From: Triticum aestivum
Taxonomy: Eukaryota; Streptophyta; Magnoliopsida; Poales; Poaceae
Assembly: GCF_018294505.1 (NCBI RefSeq)
Contig: NC_057814.1
Span: 35,662,943 to 35,726,942 of the forward strand
Length of the DNA stretch: 64,000 nucleotides
Direction: 5' to 3'
The position numbers and the translations under genes were made by a program. Positions 1 to 11,730 of the stretch are shown one piece after another; within the stretch, counting starts at the first letter, position 1; every line of letters starts with the position of its first letter. The notes below the pieces were generated by a model. That model searched no databases. It was not told the origin of the DNA and was given only the letters and a program-made list of their open reading frames with translations.

Positions 1-668
1 AGCTTTTGCCTTCAAAGCGCGAGTTCGGCCATCGTTTGGACCATAGATATCTCTTTTCTCAGATAGCTGGAACTCATGTGTGTTGAGCATCTCAAGTATG
101 TCAGACAGATCGAGTGTCTTGAAGTCAGGGCGTTCTTGTATCATCAGGGCAAGGGTGTCGAACGAGCTGTCAAGTGATCTCAAGAGTGTCTTGACGATTT
201 CATGCTTGGTGATCTCAGTGGCGCCGAGAGCACGAAGCTCATTTGTGATGTCAGTGAGGCGATCAAACGTGAGCTGGACATTCTCATTGTCGTTTCTCTT
301 GAAGCGGTTGAAGAGGTTGGGAAGAACACTGATCCTTTGATCTCTCTGGGTTGAGACGCCTTCGCTGACCTTGGAGAGCCAGTCCCAGACTAGCTTCGAC
401 GTTTCCAGAGCACTCACACGGCCATACTGTCCTTTGGTCAGATGACCACAGATGATGTTCTTGGCACTAGAATCCAGTTGAATGAACTTCTTGACATCAG
501 CAGGGTGACACCTTCACCAGTCTTGGGAACACCATTCTTGACGGCATACCAGAGGTCGACATCAATGGCTTCAAGATGCATGCACATCCTATTCTTCCAG
601 TAGGGATATTCAGTTCCATCAAAGACGGGGCACGCAGCGGAGACTTTGATTATCCCTGCAGTCGACAT
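1..668 (-). pseudogene. Ty1/Copia gag, N-terminal part, one frameshift
   Basis: Read on the minus strand, the protein starts at 668 (MSTAGIIKV...) and has the UBN2-type Copia gag opening FDGTEYPYWKNRM. Near position 505 the frame shifts. It then stays open to the left window edge through sequence typical of this gag family (SKLVWDWL, LTDITNELRALG, LDLSDILEMLNTHEF). The protein should form the virus-like particle of the retrotransposon. The C-terminal zinc knuckle and pol lie outside the window. The start sits just downstream of a primer-binding site and LTR, as expected for a 5' end. One indel makes this copy non-functional as read. Confidence 0.85.
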
Positions 669-720
669 AGCTAAAACTCCAGGTGGTTAAACCGAATCAC
701 ACAGAACAAGGGAGTACCTT

Positions 721-732
721 GCTCTGATACCA
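721..732 (-). other. Copia primer-binding site (initiator tRNA-Met type)
   Basis: The minus strand reads TGGTATCAGAGC, the standard plant Copia primer-binding site complementary to the 3' end of initiator tRNA-Met. It lies 2 nt inside the LTR end at 735 and upstream of gag, which fixes the orientation of the element. Confidence 0.9.
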
Positions 733-734
733 AT

Positions 735-2041
735 TGAAAGTGCTAGTTATCGACTAGAGGGGGGGTGAATAGGCGATTTTTATGAACGTCTTCAAAACAT
801 GGGAGTTTCAAAGACAAACACTAGAAATGAACTATTGACATGCAGCGGAAGGTAGACTACACTAGGCCAGCCATAGTCAAGTATTCAATGAAGTGAAAGC
901 ATGAAGACTAATAGCAGCTAGGTAGTAAAGATCTGGATGGAAGATAGAATGAAGCCAATCAACGATAGAAGTCACACAGTGAAGTCAAATAGGTAACACA
1001 GGCAGGCAATGACTTCACGAAGACAAACTGTAAATAAAGAGAGGGAGAGGATAGAACCAGTCACTTGATGAGGACAAGGATTTGTTGGACCAGTTCCAGT
1101 TGATGTGACAACTGCACGTATGGTTAGGGAGGCTGAGATTTAACTCAGAAGACCGTGTCTTCACCTTATTCCCCTTGAGCTAAGGACACCCAGTCCTCGC
1201 CCAATCACTCTGGTAAGTCTTCAAGGTAGACTTCCAAACCTTCACAGACTTCGTTCACCGGCGATCCACAATGACTCTTGGATGCTCAGAACGCGACGCC
1301 TAACCGGCTGGAGGATTCACAGTCCTCAAGTGTAACAAGTCTTCAGGTCACGCGGACAGAAAGACTTCAGTGATGCCTAACACTCTTTGGCTCTGGGTGT
1401 TTGGGCTTTGTCCTCGCAAGGAATTCTCTCTCTCAAAAGCTTCGGAGGTGGGTTGCTCTCAAACGACAAAAGCCGTGCACTAACTCTGAGCAGCCATCAA
1501 TTTATGGTGTAGGGGGTGGGCTATTTATAGCCACTAGGCAACCCGACCTGATTTGTCTGAAATGACCCTGGGTCACTAAGGAACCGACACGTGTTCCAAC
1601 GGTCAGATTTCAAACACACGCGGCAGCTTGACTTGGGCTACAAGTAAAGCTGACTCATCCAGCTCTGGATAAGATTTGCTCTCATTGTCTTCGCTCGAAG
1701 ACATAGGATTTGGTTGAGCATCACTTCAGTCACTCTGACTTTGTTCACTGGGACCCCGGTTAACAGTACGGTGGTTCCTATGACTCAACGAAGAAGAAAA
1801 GGAAACAACGAAACAACTAAGTCTTCGCGCTCCATAGTCTTCACATGATGTCTTCTCTTGTCATAGTCTTCAATGTGAATATCTTCACATACCACCATTG
1901 TCTTCAATGTCTTCATACATTTTTAGGGGTCATCTCCGGCAGGTAAACCGAATCAATGAGGGACTACTACCTGTGTTATCCTGCAATTCTCACAAACACA
2001 TTAGTCCCTCAACCAGGTTTGTCGTCAATCCTCCAAAACCA
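735..2041 (-). mobile_element. 5' LTR of the minus-strand Copia element
   Basis: On the minus strand the LTR would run from TGGTTTTGGAGG (2041) to CACTTTCA (735), giving TG...CA ends and about 1.3 kb. The 735 end is secure because of the adjacent primer-binding site. The 2041 end is inferred from the TG and from the change of sequence character. The partner LTR lies beyond the left edge, so its duplication cannot be checked. Confidence 0.7.
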
Positions 2042-2049
2042 ACTAGGGG

Positions 2050-3063
2050 TGGCACTAGATGCACTTACAATGGCCACGTACTAAAAAACGACTAGATTTC
2101 TAGGCTTGCTATATATACCCATCTACCAATTTGGTAGAGGGTTAACCACTTCAACCAAAAGAAGCCTAGACCCAGGTGGCTCCCTCTCACTCCTCCTACA
2201 CCAAATCTTAGACCCCAGAGAGATTTCTGTGAGTTCTTGAGAGAGATTTTACCCATCGATAGATCCACTCATTCTCTCTCTTTTGACGAAAGAAAATTGT
2301 GATATGAGGAAGTCTTGAGCATTTCCTCCTTGATCTTGTTACTCTTGGAGCTTGGAGACTCCTAGGCGGTAGGAGTGCTCCAATGAGGAATCAACTTATG
2401 ATTTGTCCCTCAGAAAGTTTGTGAAGGTTTGGAGGCCGCCTCAAGATCTACCACTAGTGGTTAAGAATCACCTTCATGGTGATATATCAAGGAGAATAGG
2501 TGAGCCTTCGTGGTGTTGGTGTGACTTTGTGGTAACACCCATCCCTCTAACTGTGACTAGCTTCCCTCCAAGGAAGTGAACATCTAGATACATCCTCGCC
2601 TTCATGTCTTCAATTATCCCTAACCCTAACTCCTTACTTGTGGTTTAGTTTGGTCACTTGACCTTGCATTCACTATATGTTGTTGTCCTCATTATATTGT
2701 GTTGGCTATCCCTTTGTAGAGATCATTTAGGTCTACACTTTATATTCCGCAATTCACACTTGTCTCTATTGATATATCTTGTGGTTAGTGTGTATTGCTA
2801 TATTGTGTCATACTGTCATATATATCTTGTGATATAGCTCATGTAAGTTTGTATAACTTACTTGTGCTTTCTTGTATTATCATTGTGCTCTTCCTGGTTA
2901 GAGTATGTTGTTGGTGCACTTAGTTGAGCCTAGTATATTTAGGATTTGTGCTTGAAAAGTATCTGCTTAGTTTATTTCCACATTAGGATAGAGCCAAATT
3001 TGTAGAAGTTTTTTAAACGCATATTCACCCCCACCCCCTCTAGGCGACATCGTGGTCCTTTCA
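2050..3063 (+). mobile_element. Second Copia-type LTR, plus orientation, solo or truncated
   Basis: The right end (CACCCCC...CCTCTAGGCGACATC, ending CTTTCA at 3063) is the common 3' end of a Triticeae Copia LTR class. A TATA-like TATATATA near 2110 fits plus-strand transcription. No primer-binding site follows, so this is a solo LTR or a truncated end. The left boundary is uncertain because the opposite-facing LTR at 735-2041 abuts it and may have inserted into it. Confidence 0.55.
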
Positions 3064-3199
3064 TTTGCCCTTACCACTGACCTCGCCACATCAGCATCCA
3101 TGGAGGTGTGACAACGCCGGATCTAAGAAGGTGCTTAGCTCGGGCGTGGTCACGCCAATGAATGTGAGGGCTACCTGTCATCATACTTGACACCTTTAT

Positions 3200-4189
3200 T
3201 GTCGTGGTGGGCGCACGGCAGATGCCAAGGGATGGCTAAAGAGAGGAGGAGGCTCGAGGGCACTGGTGGGCTCCAGAGGCGAGGTTGGCATGAGCGGGCG
3301 CGGGACGCCGGACATACCCAGGTTCGGGGCTCTCCGGAGAGATAATACCCCTAGTCCTGCCGAGTGTAGTTGGATGATCGATAGTACAATGTTGCTCCTG
3401 GAGCTGTATGAAGGAGGAAGGAAGCTGGCCAAGGCTTGGGCTGCTCCTTCTCTCCGGCGTTGCTGTTTTTGTGGCTAGTCCTCCTGCTTTGCCTCTCGAA
3501 TGATCGTGGGCTTCCGGGGGTTTTATAGTCCAACCCCTTGGGGGTACAATGGTAATGTTATAAGTCGGTGGGTCCGTGTTGTCGGTGTCCGGGGACCCGG
3601 GCTGGGCCCCGCTGAGGGCTTGTGGTTCGCCGGGTTCCCCTACGTGCGGGCCCCGCAAGCCTAGGGGGACTGTGCGACGTCTTGTCGATCGTCAGGGCGT
3701 GGCCGAGTCAAGTCGCGTACAGTGCTCTCCGTCAGGTTGCCGCTTGCTGTCGTCAGCGGTGAGGGTGGGGGCACTGTTGCCACGCCGGCCCTGGTCAGCG
3801 GGTAGGTGAGGGGCACTGTTGCCACGTTCGTGCTGACCAGAGGCATGGGCGGGGCACTGTTGCCTCGGTCATCGTTGATTGAAGTCTCGTCCCCGTCATA
3901 TGGCCTGGACGGGACGGGAGTTGACCCGCGGCTGGATTGCGTAGCACTCCATGAGTGGCGCTGGCTTGGTGAGGAGGCTTTGGCTGTGCCGGGTTCGGCT
4001 GTCTTGCGCCAGTTGTTGGGGCCGAGTCGACGTGTCTTGCCGGGTCGGCTAGTCTGGCCGGCTTGGGGGGCTTGGCCGGGTCGAGCGACCCGGCCAAGCA
4101 CGCGCCGGTATTGAGGGGCGGTGCCAGCCCCGTTGTTTTTTGAAGAGGATCGGGGTTCCATTGCCTGCCCGGGGTCCACCCCCCCGACA
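3200..4189 (-). repeat. 3' LTR of the Gypsy element
   Basis: It is the 990-bp copy adjoining the accessory-gene side. Minus-strand ends are TGTCGG...CGACA. It is about 96% identical to 13463-14449 by hand count; the right end differs by a short C-run length change (4180-4187). No strong polypurine tract is visible just inside it at 4190-4205. Confidence 0.95.
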
Positions 4190-4834
4190 GTAGTCCCTGA
4201 AGCTGTGAAGGTCCGCCGTCTTCGGATGAGTGGGCCTTCGCAGTTTCCCCCTTAAGCAAGGTGGATTCTGCGAGCGCCAGGTCCGGCAACACCCACTGTG
4301 TGCCGGTTTTCTCGAAAACCGGATCGCGGCGTCTCGGTCGTGGCGGGGACCGAGAAGTCCGCCGAATCTTGGGGCAATCCCTCGGTGGAGGCGGCGTCGT
4401 TTTGGAAGAGACGCTGCGGGCGGCGGCGTTGGAGGTGCCGCCGGTTTTGGAGGAGGCACCGCGGGCGGTGGTGCCGGAGGTCACCCCGGCCGCTGGGCCG
4501 GAGACGGCGACGCAGGGCGTCCCAGCGTCCGGGTCAGGGACGGCGACGCAAGGCGTCCCGGAGGAGGTGCTGGCCACGTCGCAAGCGGCCAGCGAGGAGC
4601 ACGCCTTGGTGCCCCGGCAGGGAGAGCGCCGTGCTGCCATGCCGCAGCCGGCGTGGAGCGGGGGCGCCGTTGTCTTCGGGCCTCAGACCCAGGAGGAGGA
4701 GGCGCTGGACGCCGTCAGTCGCCGCCTGCGAGGCCGGACGGAACGGCTCGAGGCCTTCGCCCAGGCCGAGGTGGAGCGGTCGCGCGACCTGGAGCGCTCC
4801 GTTCTGGTAAGTCTTCTTGCAATTTTCTTCTTTG

Positions 4835-4910
4835 TGGGGGCGCGCCAGCGCACCCACTGGGTGTAGCCCCCGAGGTTCGGGCCAACTACGTAGTAGTTGG
4901 GTCGAATCTT
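4835..4910 (+). repeat. Intron 1 copy of a ~76-bp intronic repeat
   Basis: The segment beginning GTGGGGGCGCGCCAGCGCAC inside intron 1 recurs in intron 2 at 5077-5152 with a few changes. Both end in GGGCCAA or GGGTCGAATCTT-like sequence before the polypyrimidine tract. Confidence 0.85.
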
Positions 4911-5076
4911 TAGAGTGTTGGCCTTGTTCTGATTTCTGCTCTCTTCAGCATCTCGACGCCTTCCGGGTCGCCGCCTACAATCGTCTCCTGGGCAAGCACC
5001 GGGAGCTCGTGGAGCGGCTTGCCGCCAAGGAGGAGGAGCTCCGCGTCACCGCAGGTATCCTTGTGCTCTTTTCTAG

Positions 5077-5152
5077 TGGGGGCGCGCTAGCGCACCCACT
5101 GGGTGTAACCCCCAAGATTCGGGCCAACTGTGTAACAGTTGGGCCAAATCTT
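5077..5152 (+). repeat. Intron 2 copy of the ~76-bp intronic repeat
   Basis: Matches 4835-4910 in the same position relative to its splice sites. This suggests that an exon-plus-intron unit was duplicated when the coiled-coil region expanded. Confidence 0.85.
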
Positions 5153-7202
5153 AAGTCTTGCTTTTTTCTTCTGCTGATTCCTTCTTTTTCGCAGCCGAGG
5201 TGTTGTCCTGGCAGACTCGTCTGCTCTGGGCCGGTCATCACTACGACCGGCTCATTGTCGACACCGGCCGTCTTGGCGCCGAGGCGGCGCAGGCGAGGGC
5301 GGAGGCGGCCGCGGCTCAGCGGTCTCTTGACGAGGCCAACCGACTGCATGAGCAGCTGGCGGGTCACAAGAGCCGCCTCGAGGCCGAGGTGGAGCTCCTT
5401 AAGGCAGAAGCCGCCAAGGTGGCAGAGGCGCAGCAGGCCCTGGTGGAGGCGGACTAGCAGCGCGGCCAGCTGGCCGACGACAAGGGCCGGCTCCAGGCCG
5501 AGGTGGATCGCCTGCGGGGGCAGGTCACCACAGCCGAGGGGGCCCGTCAGGACGAGGCCCGTCGCCGCGAGGCGGCCGAGAAGGCGGCCGAAGACAAGGA
5601 CGCCGAGCTGAAGGCGGCCCTTGCCAAGGCGGCCGATCTGGAGAAGGCGCTCGAGGAGCGCGACCGCGCCATCGAGCGGGAGCAGCGTGGTACGTTGCTT
5701 GAGGTGCAGCACCTGGAAGAGTCCTTCTCCAGTAAGTGCTTTTTTCTTGTCGTTTGCTGGGTCGGGATTCGGCCTTTCTTCCTTGTCGTTGTTCTTCTAA
5801 CTCGCTTCTTCCTTTGCGACAGGGGCCTTCCTAGAGACGCAGCGGCTGGCGGAGGAAGCCGTCCGCTATCAGCGTGACCCGACCGGCGTCATTGGGTCCG
5901 GGACGGATCCGAGGGTGGCCTGGACCTTCCCGGAGATCATCGCCGCCGCTGAGGCCCGCCTGCAGGTTCTGGGAACGCAGTTGGGGCGGCTGTCCTAGGC
6001 CGGTACCGCGATGACGGCGCCCCTATGGCCGAACTCCGTCCAACCGAGCAGCTTCTCGCGCCTGGCGTGTTGGTTGGAGATGGGGCCGGACCGACTTGGC
6101 GAGTGGCACGTCTCCGCCGCTCGTGCCGGTGCTTTCGCGCTGTCCTGGCATCCGGACCTGCAGCTTGATGCGTTGATGGGCCAGCGGGCCGGTTCGGAGC
6201 AGCTCTTGCAGGAGCAAGCCGGCCGGATCGCCTCCCGGGCCAGCTACATCGCCGAGTTCGCCTTCCACGATGAGTTCCATCCGAAGCGGACGGAAGACGG
6301 CGGGGTCATGGACGGCGACGACTACGGCTTGCTCCTCCACGATCCGGAGGGGAGCTCGGAGGAGACGGGCGTCTACCGCGACGCGGATGCTGAGGAGGGC
6401 ACCGGCACCTCGCTGGACCCGGAGGCCGCGAGGGGAGAGCCGTCGATGTCACGACGCGGCGCTGGAGATGCCTGAGACACATTGTGTAAAATCTGTTAAA
6501 TAGCAGGTCCACCCACCCACTGGGGGTTTTAGGGTGTAATGAACTCGGGCCGTGGGCCTTTTCTTAAATACTTGTAGATTTCGTGGGTGCTTTTGCTTTT
6601 TTGCCTTCCGTTTTTTGGACCGATTTCATGCGCTTTTCCTTTCTCAAACCTCCCCCCGCGAGTCAGATGGCCAAGGCTCCGGTCCGTGACAAGGAGTTCG
6701 GTTCTTTGAGAGGAGCGCGCAGGACTTGGGTCCCTCGAAACGTTGAGCGCGAGCGAAACACCCACTGGGCCGGCTGGCGGCAATCCGGCGAAGCCGGTTG
6801 GCGAGCAGCCGGTCGTGCGGCTGTTCATTTGATGAATGGCGGGCCGGGTTGATCGACCCGGCAACCTTTGGCTTAGTGTATGAAGCGTAAAGGAGCTTCG
6901 GCCCGTTGTGCTTGCCAGCCGACAGCCAAAGCTGGATCTGTGGCTTTAGGGCGAAGTGGGGGACCGCGGCATCCTAACTTTATCAGGAATCACCAAGTAA
7001 GGCGGCGGGGTAGCGACCGAGCCGGCCAGCCCCCGAGCCCCCGGGTCGAGCGAGTTGGACCGGTGGCCGGGTTCAGTGGTATAGTGATGCAAGAAAATAG
7101 GGACACAATAAATTGGTCGACAAAAGGCAGCCCCCGAGTCTCGTTCGGGGACCCCATAGTTTCATGCGTTTACAAAAGGCGATGATACATACGCTCGTGC
7201 GG

Positions 7203-8312
7203 CTAACTGTAAAACGGGCGGAGGAGTTCCGCGTTCCACGGCCGGGTCGTTTCTTCACCGGTGGTGTCCTTCTTGCGCTTCCTCGACTTGTGTGCGTCGA
7301 TGAGGTAGTAGGCGTTGCGGTCGCGCAAGGCCTTGCTCACGATGAATGGGCCCTCCCATGGAGGGGATAGATTGTGCTGGCCTGCCTGCTCTTGGACGAG
7401 TCGGAGGACGAGGTCGCCCTCGCGGAACGCGAGGGGCTTGATCTTCTTGCTGTGGTAGTGCCTCGGGCCTTGCTGGTAGATGGCCGAGCGACTAAGCGCC
7501 AGGAGGCGTGCTTCTTCGAGCAGGTCGACGCCATCTTTGCGGGCTTCTCTGGCTTCGGCTTCGGTGTACATCATGACGCGCGGTGAGTCGAACTCGACGT
7601 CGGTCGGGATGACGGCTTCGGCTCCGTAGACGAGGAAGAACGGGGTGAACCCGGTCGACCGATTCGGCGTGGTGTGTAGACTCCAGAGAACGGCTGGCAA
7701 CTCGTCAAGCCAGCTGCCGGGTGAGCGGATGAGCGGCTCGACGAGTCGCGGCTTGACGCCGGACAGGATGAGTCCATTGGCCCGCTCGACCTGCCCGTTG
7801 GACTGCGGATGCGCAATGGAGGCCAGGTCGAGGCGGATGCCGGAGACGGAGCAGTATTGCTCGAGCGCGCCCTTGGCGAAGTTGGTGCCGTTGTCGGTGA
7901 TGATGCTGTTCGGCATGCCGTAGCGCACCGCTATGTTCTTGATGAACCGGACGGCTGTTGGCCCGTCCAGTTTCTTGATTGGTCTTGCCTCGATCCACTT
8001 GGTGAATTTGTCCACTGCCACCAGCAAGTGCGTCATGCCGCCTCGGGCGGTTTTGAAGGGTCCCACCATGTCGAGTCCCCAGACCGCGAAGGGCCAGGCG
8101 ATCGGTATGGTGCGGAGTGCTGACGCCGGCTGGTGGCTACGTTTGCTGAAGCGCTGGCATCCCTCACACTTGAGGACGAGCGACTCGGCGTCTTGGAGGG
8201 CCGTGGGCCAGTAGAAGCCGTGGCGGAACGCCTTGGCCACCAGGGATCGGGATGCGGCGTGGTGCCCACACTCGCCCTGATGTATGTCGAGGAGGATGTC
8301 GATGCCCCGCTC
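7203..8312 (-). pseudogene. Gypsy integrase
   Basis: The domain has the zinc-binding HHCC region (HQGECGHH... CEGCQ), the DDE core with D in GLDMVGP, D in TDNGTNF and E in NGQVERAN, and a C-terminal domain ending PWNAELLRPFYS. It inserts the element's cDNA into the genome. The frame is continuous with RNase H upstream but is separated from it by TGA (8322-8324) and TAG (8313-8315), so no full Pol polyprotein can be made. The integrase itself shows no internal stop. Confidence 0.93.
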
Positions 8313-8315
8313 CTA

Positions 8316-9668
8316 CTCGACTCAGCGCTGGAACACGCCGGTGGAGCTGCGCTTGACGAGCTCGTTGTTGATGATGCTGTAGGCGGATGCCCGGCGCTGC
8401 ACTTGCCGAGCTTCGGTCTCGTCCATGGGGAGAACCCCGTTCTCCAAAAATTCTGATATTGAGAGGGCCCAAGATGGAGCCGTAACCACGGCGAAGACGG
8501 CCACCAGGGTGGGTTCCGAGTCGGCAGCCCCCGAGCCGGGTTGAGCAGCCCCCGGGTCGGGGATGGCAACGGCCGGGTCCGGGACGATGGTGGCCGGGTC
8601 GAGCTGAGCAGCCCCCGGGCCGGGTTCAGCAGTCCCCGGGCCGGGTTGAGGTGCGGCCGGGTCGTCTGGAACGTGGATGGACTCGGAGTCCGGCGATGGC
8701 TTGATGGAAGGCTTGCGCAGGTGCTCGAGGGAGACGTCGGACGGGATGTCTTGTCGTGATGAGGCGATCTTGGCGAGCGTGTCGGCTGCTTCGTTCTCCG
8801 CGCACGGGACGTGGAGGAACTCGCAGCCCTCGAAGGATCCGGACAGCTTCTGGACAAGGAAGCGGTAGCTTGCCATGTTGGAGTCACGGGCGTCCCATTC
8901 GCCGGAGCATTGCTGCACCACCAGGTCCGAGTCGCCGTAGCACAGGATGCGCCGGATGCCGAGTTCCTTGGCCAGCCGGAGGCCGGGCACAAGGGCTTCG
9001 TACTCGGCGACGTTGTTGGAGGCGGCAAAGTGGATCTGGAGCGCGTAGCGGAGCCGGTCGCCCTTCGGGGACGACAGTACGATGCCGGCCCCCAAGCCGA
9101 GTCGCATCTTGGACCCGTCGAAGTGCATGCGCCAATGCGTCGAGTCGGGAGGCGGCGGCAAGTACTGGGTTTCGGTCCAGTCGACGAGGAAGTCGGCCAG
9201 GGCTTGAGACTTGATCGCGGTGCGGGGCTCGTAGAGGATGGTGTGGCCGGCTAGCTGGATTGCCCATTTGGCAACCCGGCCAGAGGCATCCCGGCACCCG
9301 ATGATTTCTCCGATAGGCGTCGTGCTGACCACGGTGACGACGTGCTCTTGGAAATACTACTTCAGCTTCTTAGCGGTGAAGTACACGCCGTAACACATCT
9401 TCTGGTAGTGCGGGTAGTTCTGATTGGAGATGGAGAGCACCTCGCTCAGGTAGTAGACTGGGTGCTGGACGGCTTGGATCTTGCCCTTCTCTGGTCGCTC
9501 GACCACCAGCACCGTGCTGACCGCCCGCGAGGTCGCGGCTATGTAGAGCAATAGCGGCCCCTTGTCGGTCGGCGCGGCCAGGACTGGCGTGGTGGAGAGC
9601 ATGCGCTTGAGGTCTTGGAAGGCCTCATCTGCCTTGCCGTTCCATTCGAACGGGCTCGTCTTCTTCAT
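8316..9668 (-). pseudogene. Gypsy RT connection and RNase H
   Basis: Starts at the RT thumb/connection (FEWNGKADEAFQDLK) and passes through RNase H with its acidic residues visible (HFDGSK, NVAEYEAL, GDSDLVVQ). A TAG at 9357-9359 (KKLK*YFQEH) and a TGA at 8322-8324 lie in the same frame. A Pro/Gly/Ala-rich spacer (PDPAV...PGSGAADSEP) links RNase H to integrase. Confidence 0.9.
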
Positions 9669-10556
9669 CAGCTGGTACAGGGGGCGCCCTCTCGCCCAGC
9701 CGGCTTAGAAACCGGCTGACCGAGGCCAAGCATCCGGTGAACTTCTGGACATCGCGCAGCCGAGCCGGCTTGCGCATGCGCTCGATGGCCTTGATCTTCT
9801 CCGGGTTCGCCTCAATGCCGCGTTCCGAGACGAGGAAGCCGAGTAGCTTTCCGGCCGGGACGCCGAAGACGCATTTTTCCGGGTTAAGCTTGACCTTGTA
9901 TTCGCGGAGGTTGGCGAAGGTTTCCTTCAAATCGTCGAGGAGCGTGAGGTGCTGCTTGGTCTTCACCACGATGTCGTCCACGTATACGTGGATATTGCGG
10001 CCGAGTTGCGGCAGCAGGCATTTCTGCATGCAACGCTGGAAGGTGGCGCCGGCGTTCTTCAAGCCGAACGACATGGTGATGTAGCAATACGCCCCAAAGG
10101 GCGTGATGAAGGACGTCTTCAGGGCGTCGGCCGGGTCCAGCTTGATCTGGTGGTAGCTGGAGTAAGCGTCCAGGAAGGACAGGAGCTCACACCCGGCGGT
10201 CGAGTCGATGACTTGGTCGATCCGCGGGAGGGCGAACGGATCCTTGGGACAGGCCTTATTGAGGCTGGTGTAGTCGATACACATGCGCCAGGTCTTGTTC
10301 TTCTTCAGGACGAGAACTGGGTTGGCCAGTGAAACACTTCCATTATGAAGCCGGCCGCCAAAAGCTTGGCGACCTCTTCACCAATGGTTCTTCTCTTCTC
10401 TTCGGAAAATCGTCGTAGGGGTTGACGGACAGGCTTGGCGTCCTTGCAGGCGTGAAGTTTGTGCTCGTACTACTTCCTCGGGATACCCGGCATGTCCTTG
10501 GGGGTCCATGCGAAGATATCCTGATTCTCACGGAGGAAGTCGACGAGCTCGCCTTC
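9625..10556 (-). pseudogene. Gypsy reverse transcriptase, frameshifted
   Basis: Contains the RT palm: SFLDAYSSYHQI, FGLKNAGATFQ and the catalytic YVDD box at about residue 108 of the longest open piece (9625-10284). The upstream part (ENQDIFAWTPKDMPGIPR) is interrupted by TAG at 10470-10472. A small deletion near 10328 changes frame just before MCIDYTSLNK. A likely single-base C insertion near 9689 shifts the frame again before RNase H. Confidence 0.92.
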
Positions 10557-11600
10557 CTATTTGCTGTCGAGGCGGGCGCCTACGACAACGTACTTGCTGC
10601 AGCTGGGGTCTTCTGGGTTGAGCTTCACTTTCTTGGTCTCCTTGGAGGGCTTGAAGGCGGCCTCGTCGGCCGGGTCCGGGGTCGGGATTGACGCGGTGGA
10701 GGCCTCGCCTGCCAGGGCGACGATCCGGTCGAGCTGGCGCCGCCCCTCGGCAATGACCAGCGACTCGGCCAACTTGGAGCCGTCTCGGGCGCACTCCAGG
10801 GACTTGCGGTAATCGCCGGCGACGGTGATGAGGCCATTGGGACCCGGCATCTTCATCTTCAGATACGCGTAGTGGGGAACCGCCATGAACTTGGCGAGCG
10901 CGGGCCGGCCCAGCAACGCGTGATACGCGCTGGACAGGTCCACCACCTCGAACCAGATCGGTTCGCGCCGGAAGTGGCCGCTGTCACCGAACAGGACATC
11001 TAGCCGGACCCGGCCAATGGGGGAGCAGGACAGGCCGGGTACGATGCTGTGGAAGATCGTTCGGGTTGGCTCCAGGTCCTCGGCCTTGAGGCCGAGCTTG
11101 GTCATCGTGTCGCGGTAGAGGATGTTGATGCTGCTGCCGCCGTCGATGAGGACTCGGGAGAACTTGCATGTGCGCCGTGCGACGATGGTGGGGTTGAGGA
11201 TGAGGGCGTAACCACCCGGGCTCGGCATGACTGCCGGGTGATCCTCCCGGGTCCAGGTGATCGGACGATCCGACCAATGCATAAACTCCGGTTTGGCCGG
11301 GACGACGGTCTTCACCTCCTGCCGAAGGAGGCGCTCGCTGCGCTTGTCGTCGCCGAGGCTGGTGAAGACGACGTAGGCCGCGCTCTGGCCCGGGTAGGCG
11401 TCGTCGCGCATCGCGCCGCCAGCTGGAGGCGGCGGTGGAGGTGGAGGCGGCTGTCCCGCGCCTGGAGCCGGAGCCGGAGGGGGCGGGACGTCGCCCCTCA
11501 TGATGCGCTTGGTCATGGCACACTGCCGAAGCGTGTGCGTGGAGGGTCTTGCGCCGCTGTGGTGCTTGCAGGGGGCGTCGAGCATCTGCTCGAAGCTCAT
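10557..11600 (-). pseudogene. Gypsy aspartic protease with gag C-terminal cysteine motif
   Basis: Opens with a Cys/His-rich motif (PCKHHSGARPSTHTLRQC), then a proline-rich linker, then the retroviral-type aspartic protease with active-site loop VLIDGGSSINILY. It matures the Gag-Pol polyprotein. The frame ends at TAG (10557-10559), with RT sequence continuing in the same frame. A frame change separates it from gag upstream, between 11600 and 11731. Confidence 0.85.
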
Positions 11601-11730
11601 GGCGGGTTGCCATGCCGGTTTGCCGGCGCTTCGCCGCCGGGTCCGCCGCGGGCTCGGTAGCCGCGATGAGCCGGTTGTCGTGACGCGGCGCCGGCTGGTC
11701 GGCCTTGCGCTTGTTGTTCTGGTGATGCTG

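Larger units (their letters stand above)
4261..6475 (+). pseudogene. Antisense spliced coiled-coil gene inside the Gypsy element
   Basis: Four open segments join in phase across good splice signals: exon 1 to 4806 (donor GTAAGT), exon 2 4949-5054, exon 3 5195-5731, exon 4 5823-6475. Acceptors are CTCTTCAG, TTTTCGCAG and TTGCGACAG. The joined product would be about 610 residues. It has an acidic, Pro/Ala-rich N-terminus, a long Ala/Glu/Arg coiled coil in exons 2-3 (EAEVELLKAEAAKVAEA region) and a globular C-terminal part in exon 4. TAG stops at 5455 and 5996 interrupt it. The exact start is unclear: an ATG at 4226 lies in another frame that stops soon after. The position matches the antisense accessory gene of maize Grande (gene23, a nuclear protein), but homology was not tested. 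Confidence 0.7.

Noticed and set aside
735..3063. One 2.3-kb LTR with TGAAAG...CTTTCA ends
   Set aside because: The ends look symmetrical, but each side has the signature of an LTR 3' end in opposite orientation, so two facing LTRs fit better.
3795..4640. Long minus-strand frame rich in Pro/Ser/Arg (281 aa) over the 3' LTR and adjoining DNA
   Set aside because: It is the GC-rich shadow of the antisense gene's exon 1 and the LTR; no domain, and it crosses the LTR border.
8033..9028. 331-residue minus-strand frame overlapping RNase H
   Set aside because: Ser/Pro/Arg-rich out-of-frame shadow; the RNase H-integrase frame accounts for this DNA.
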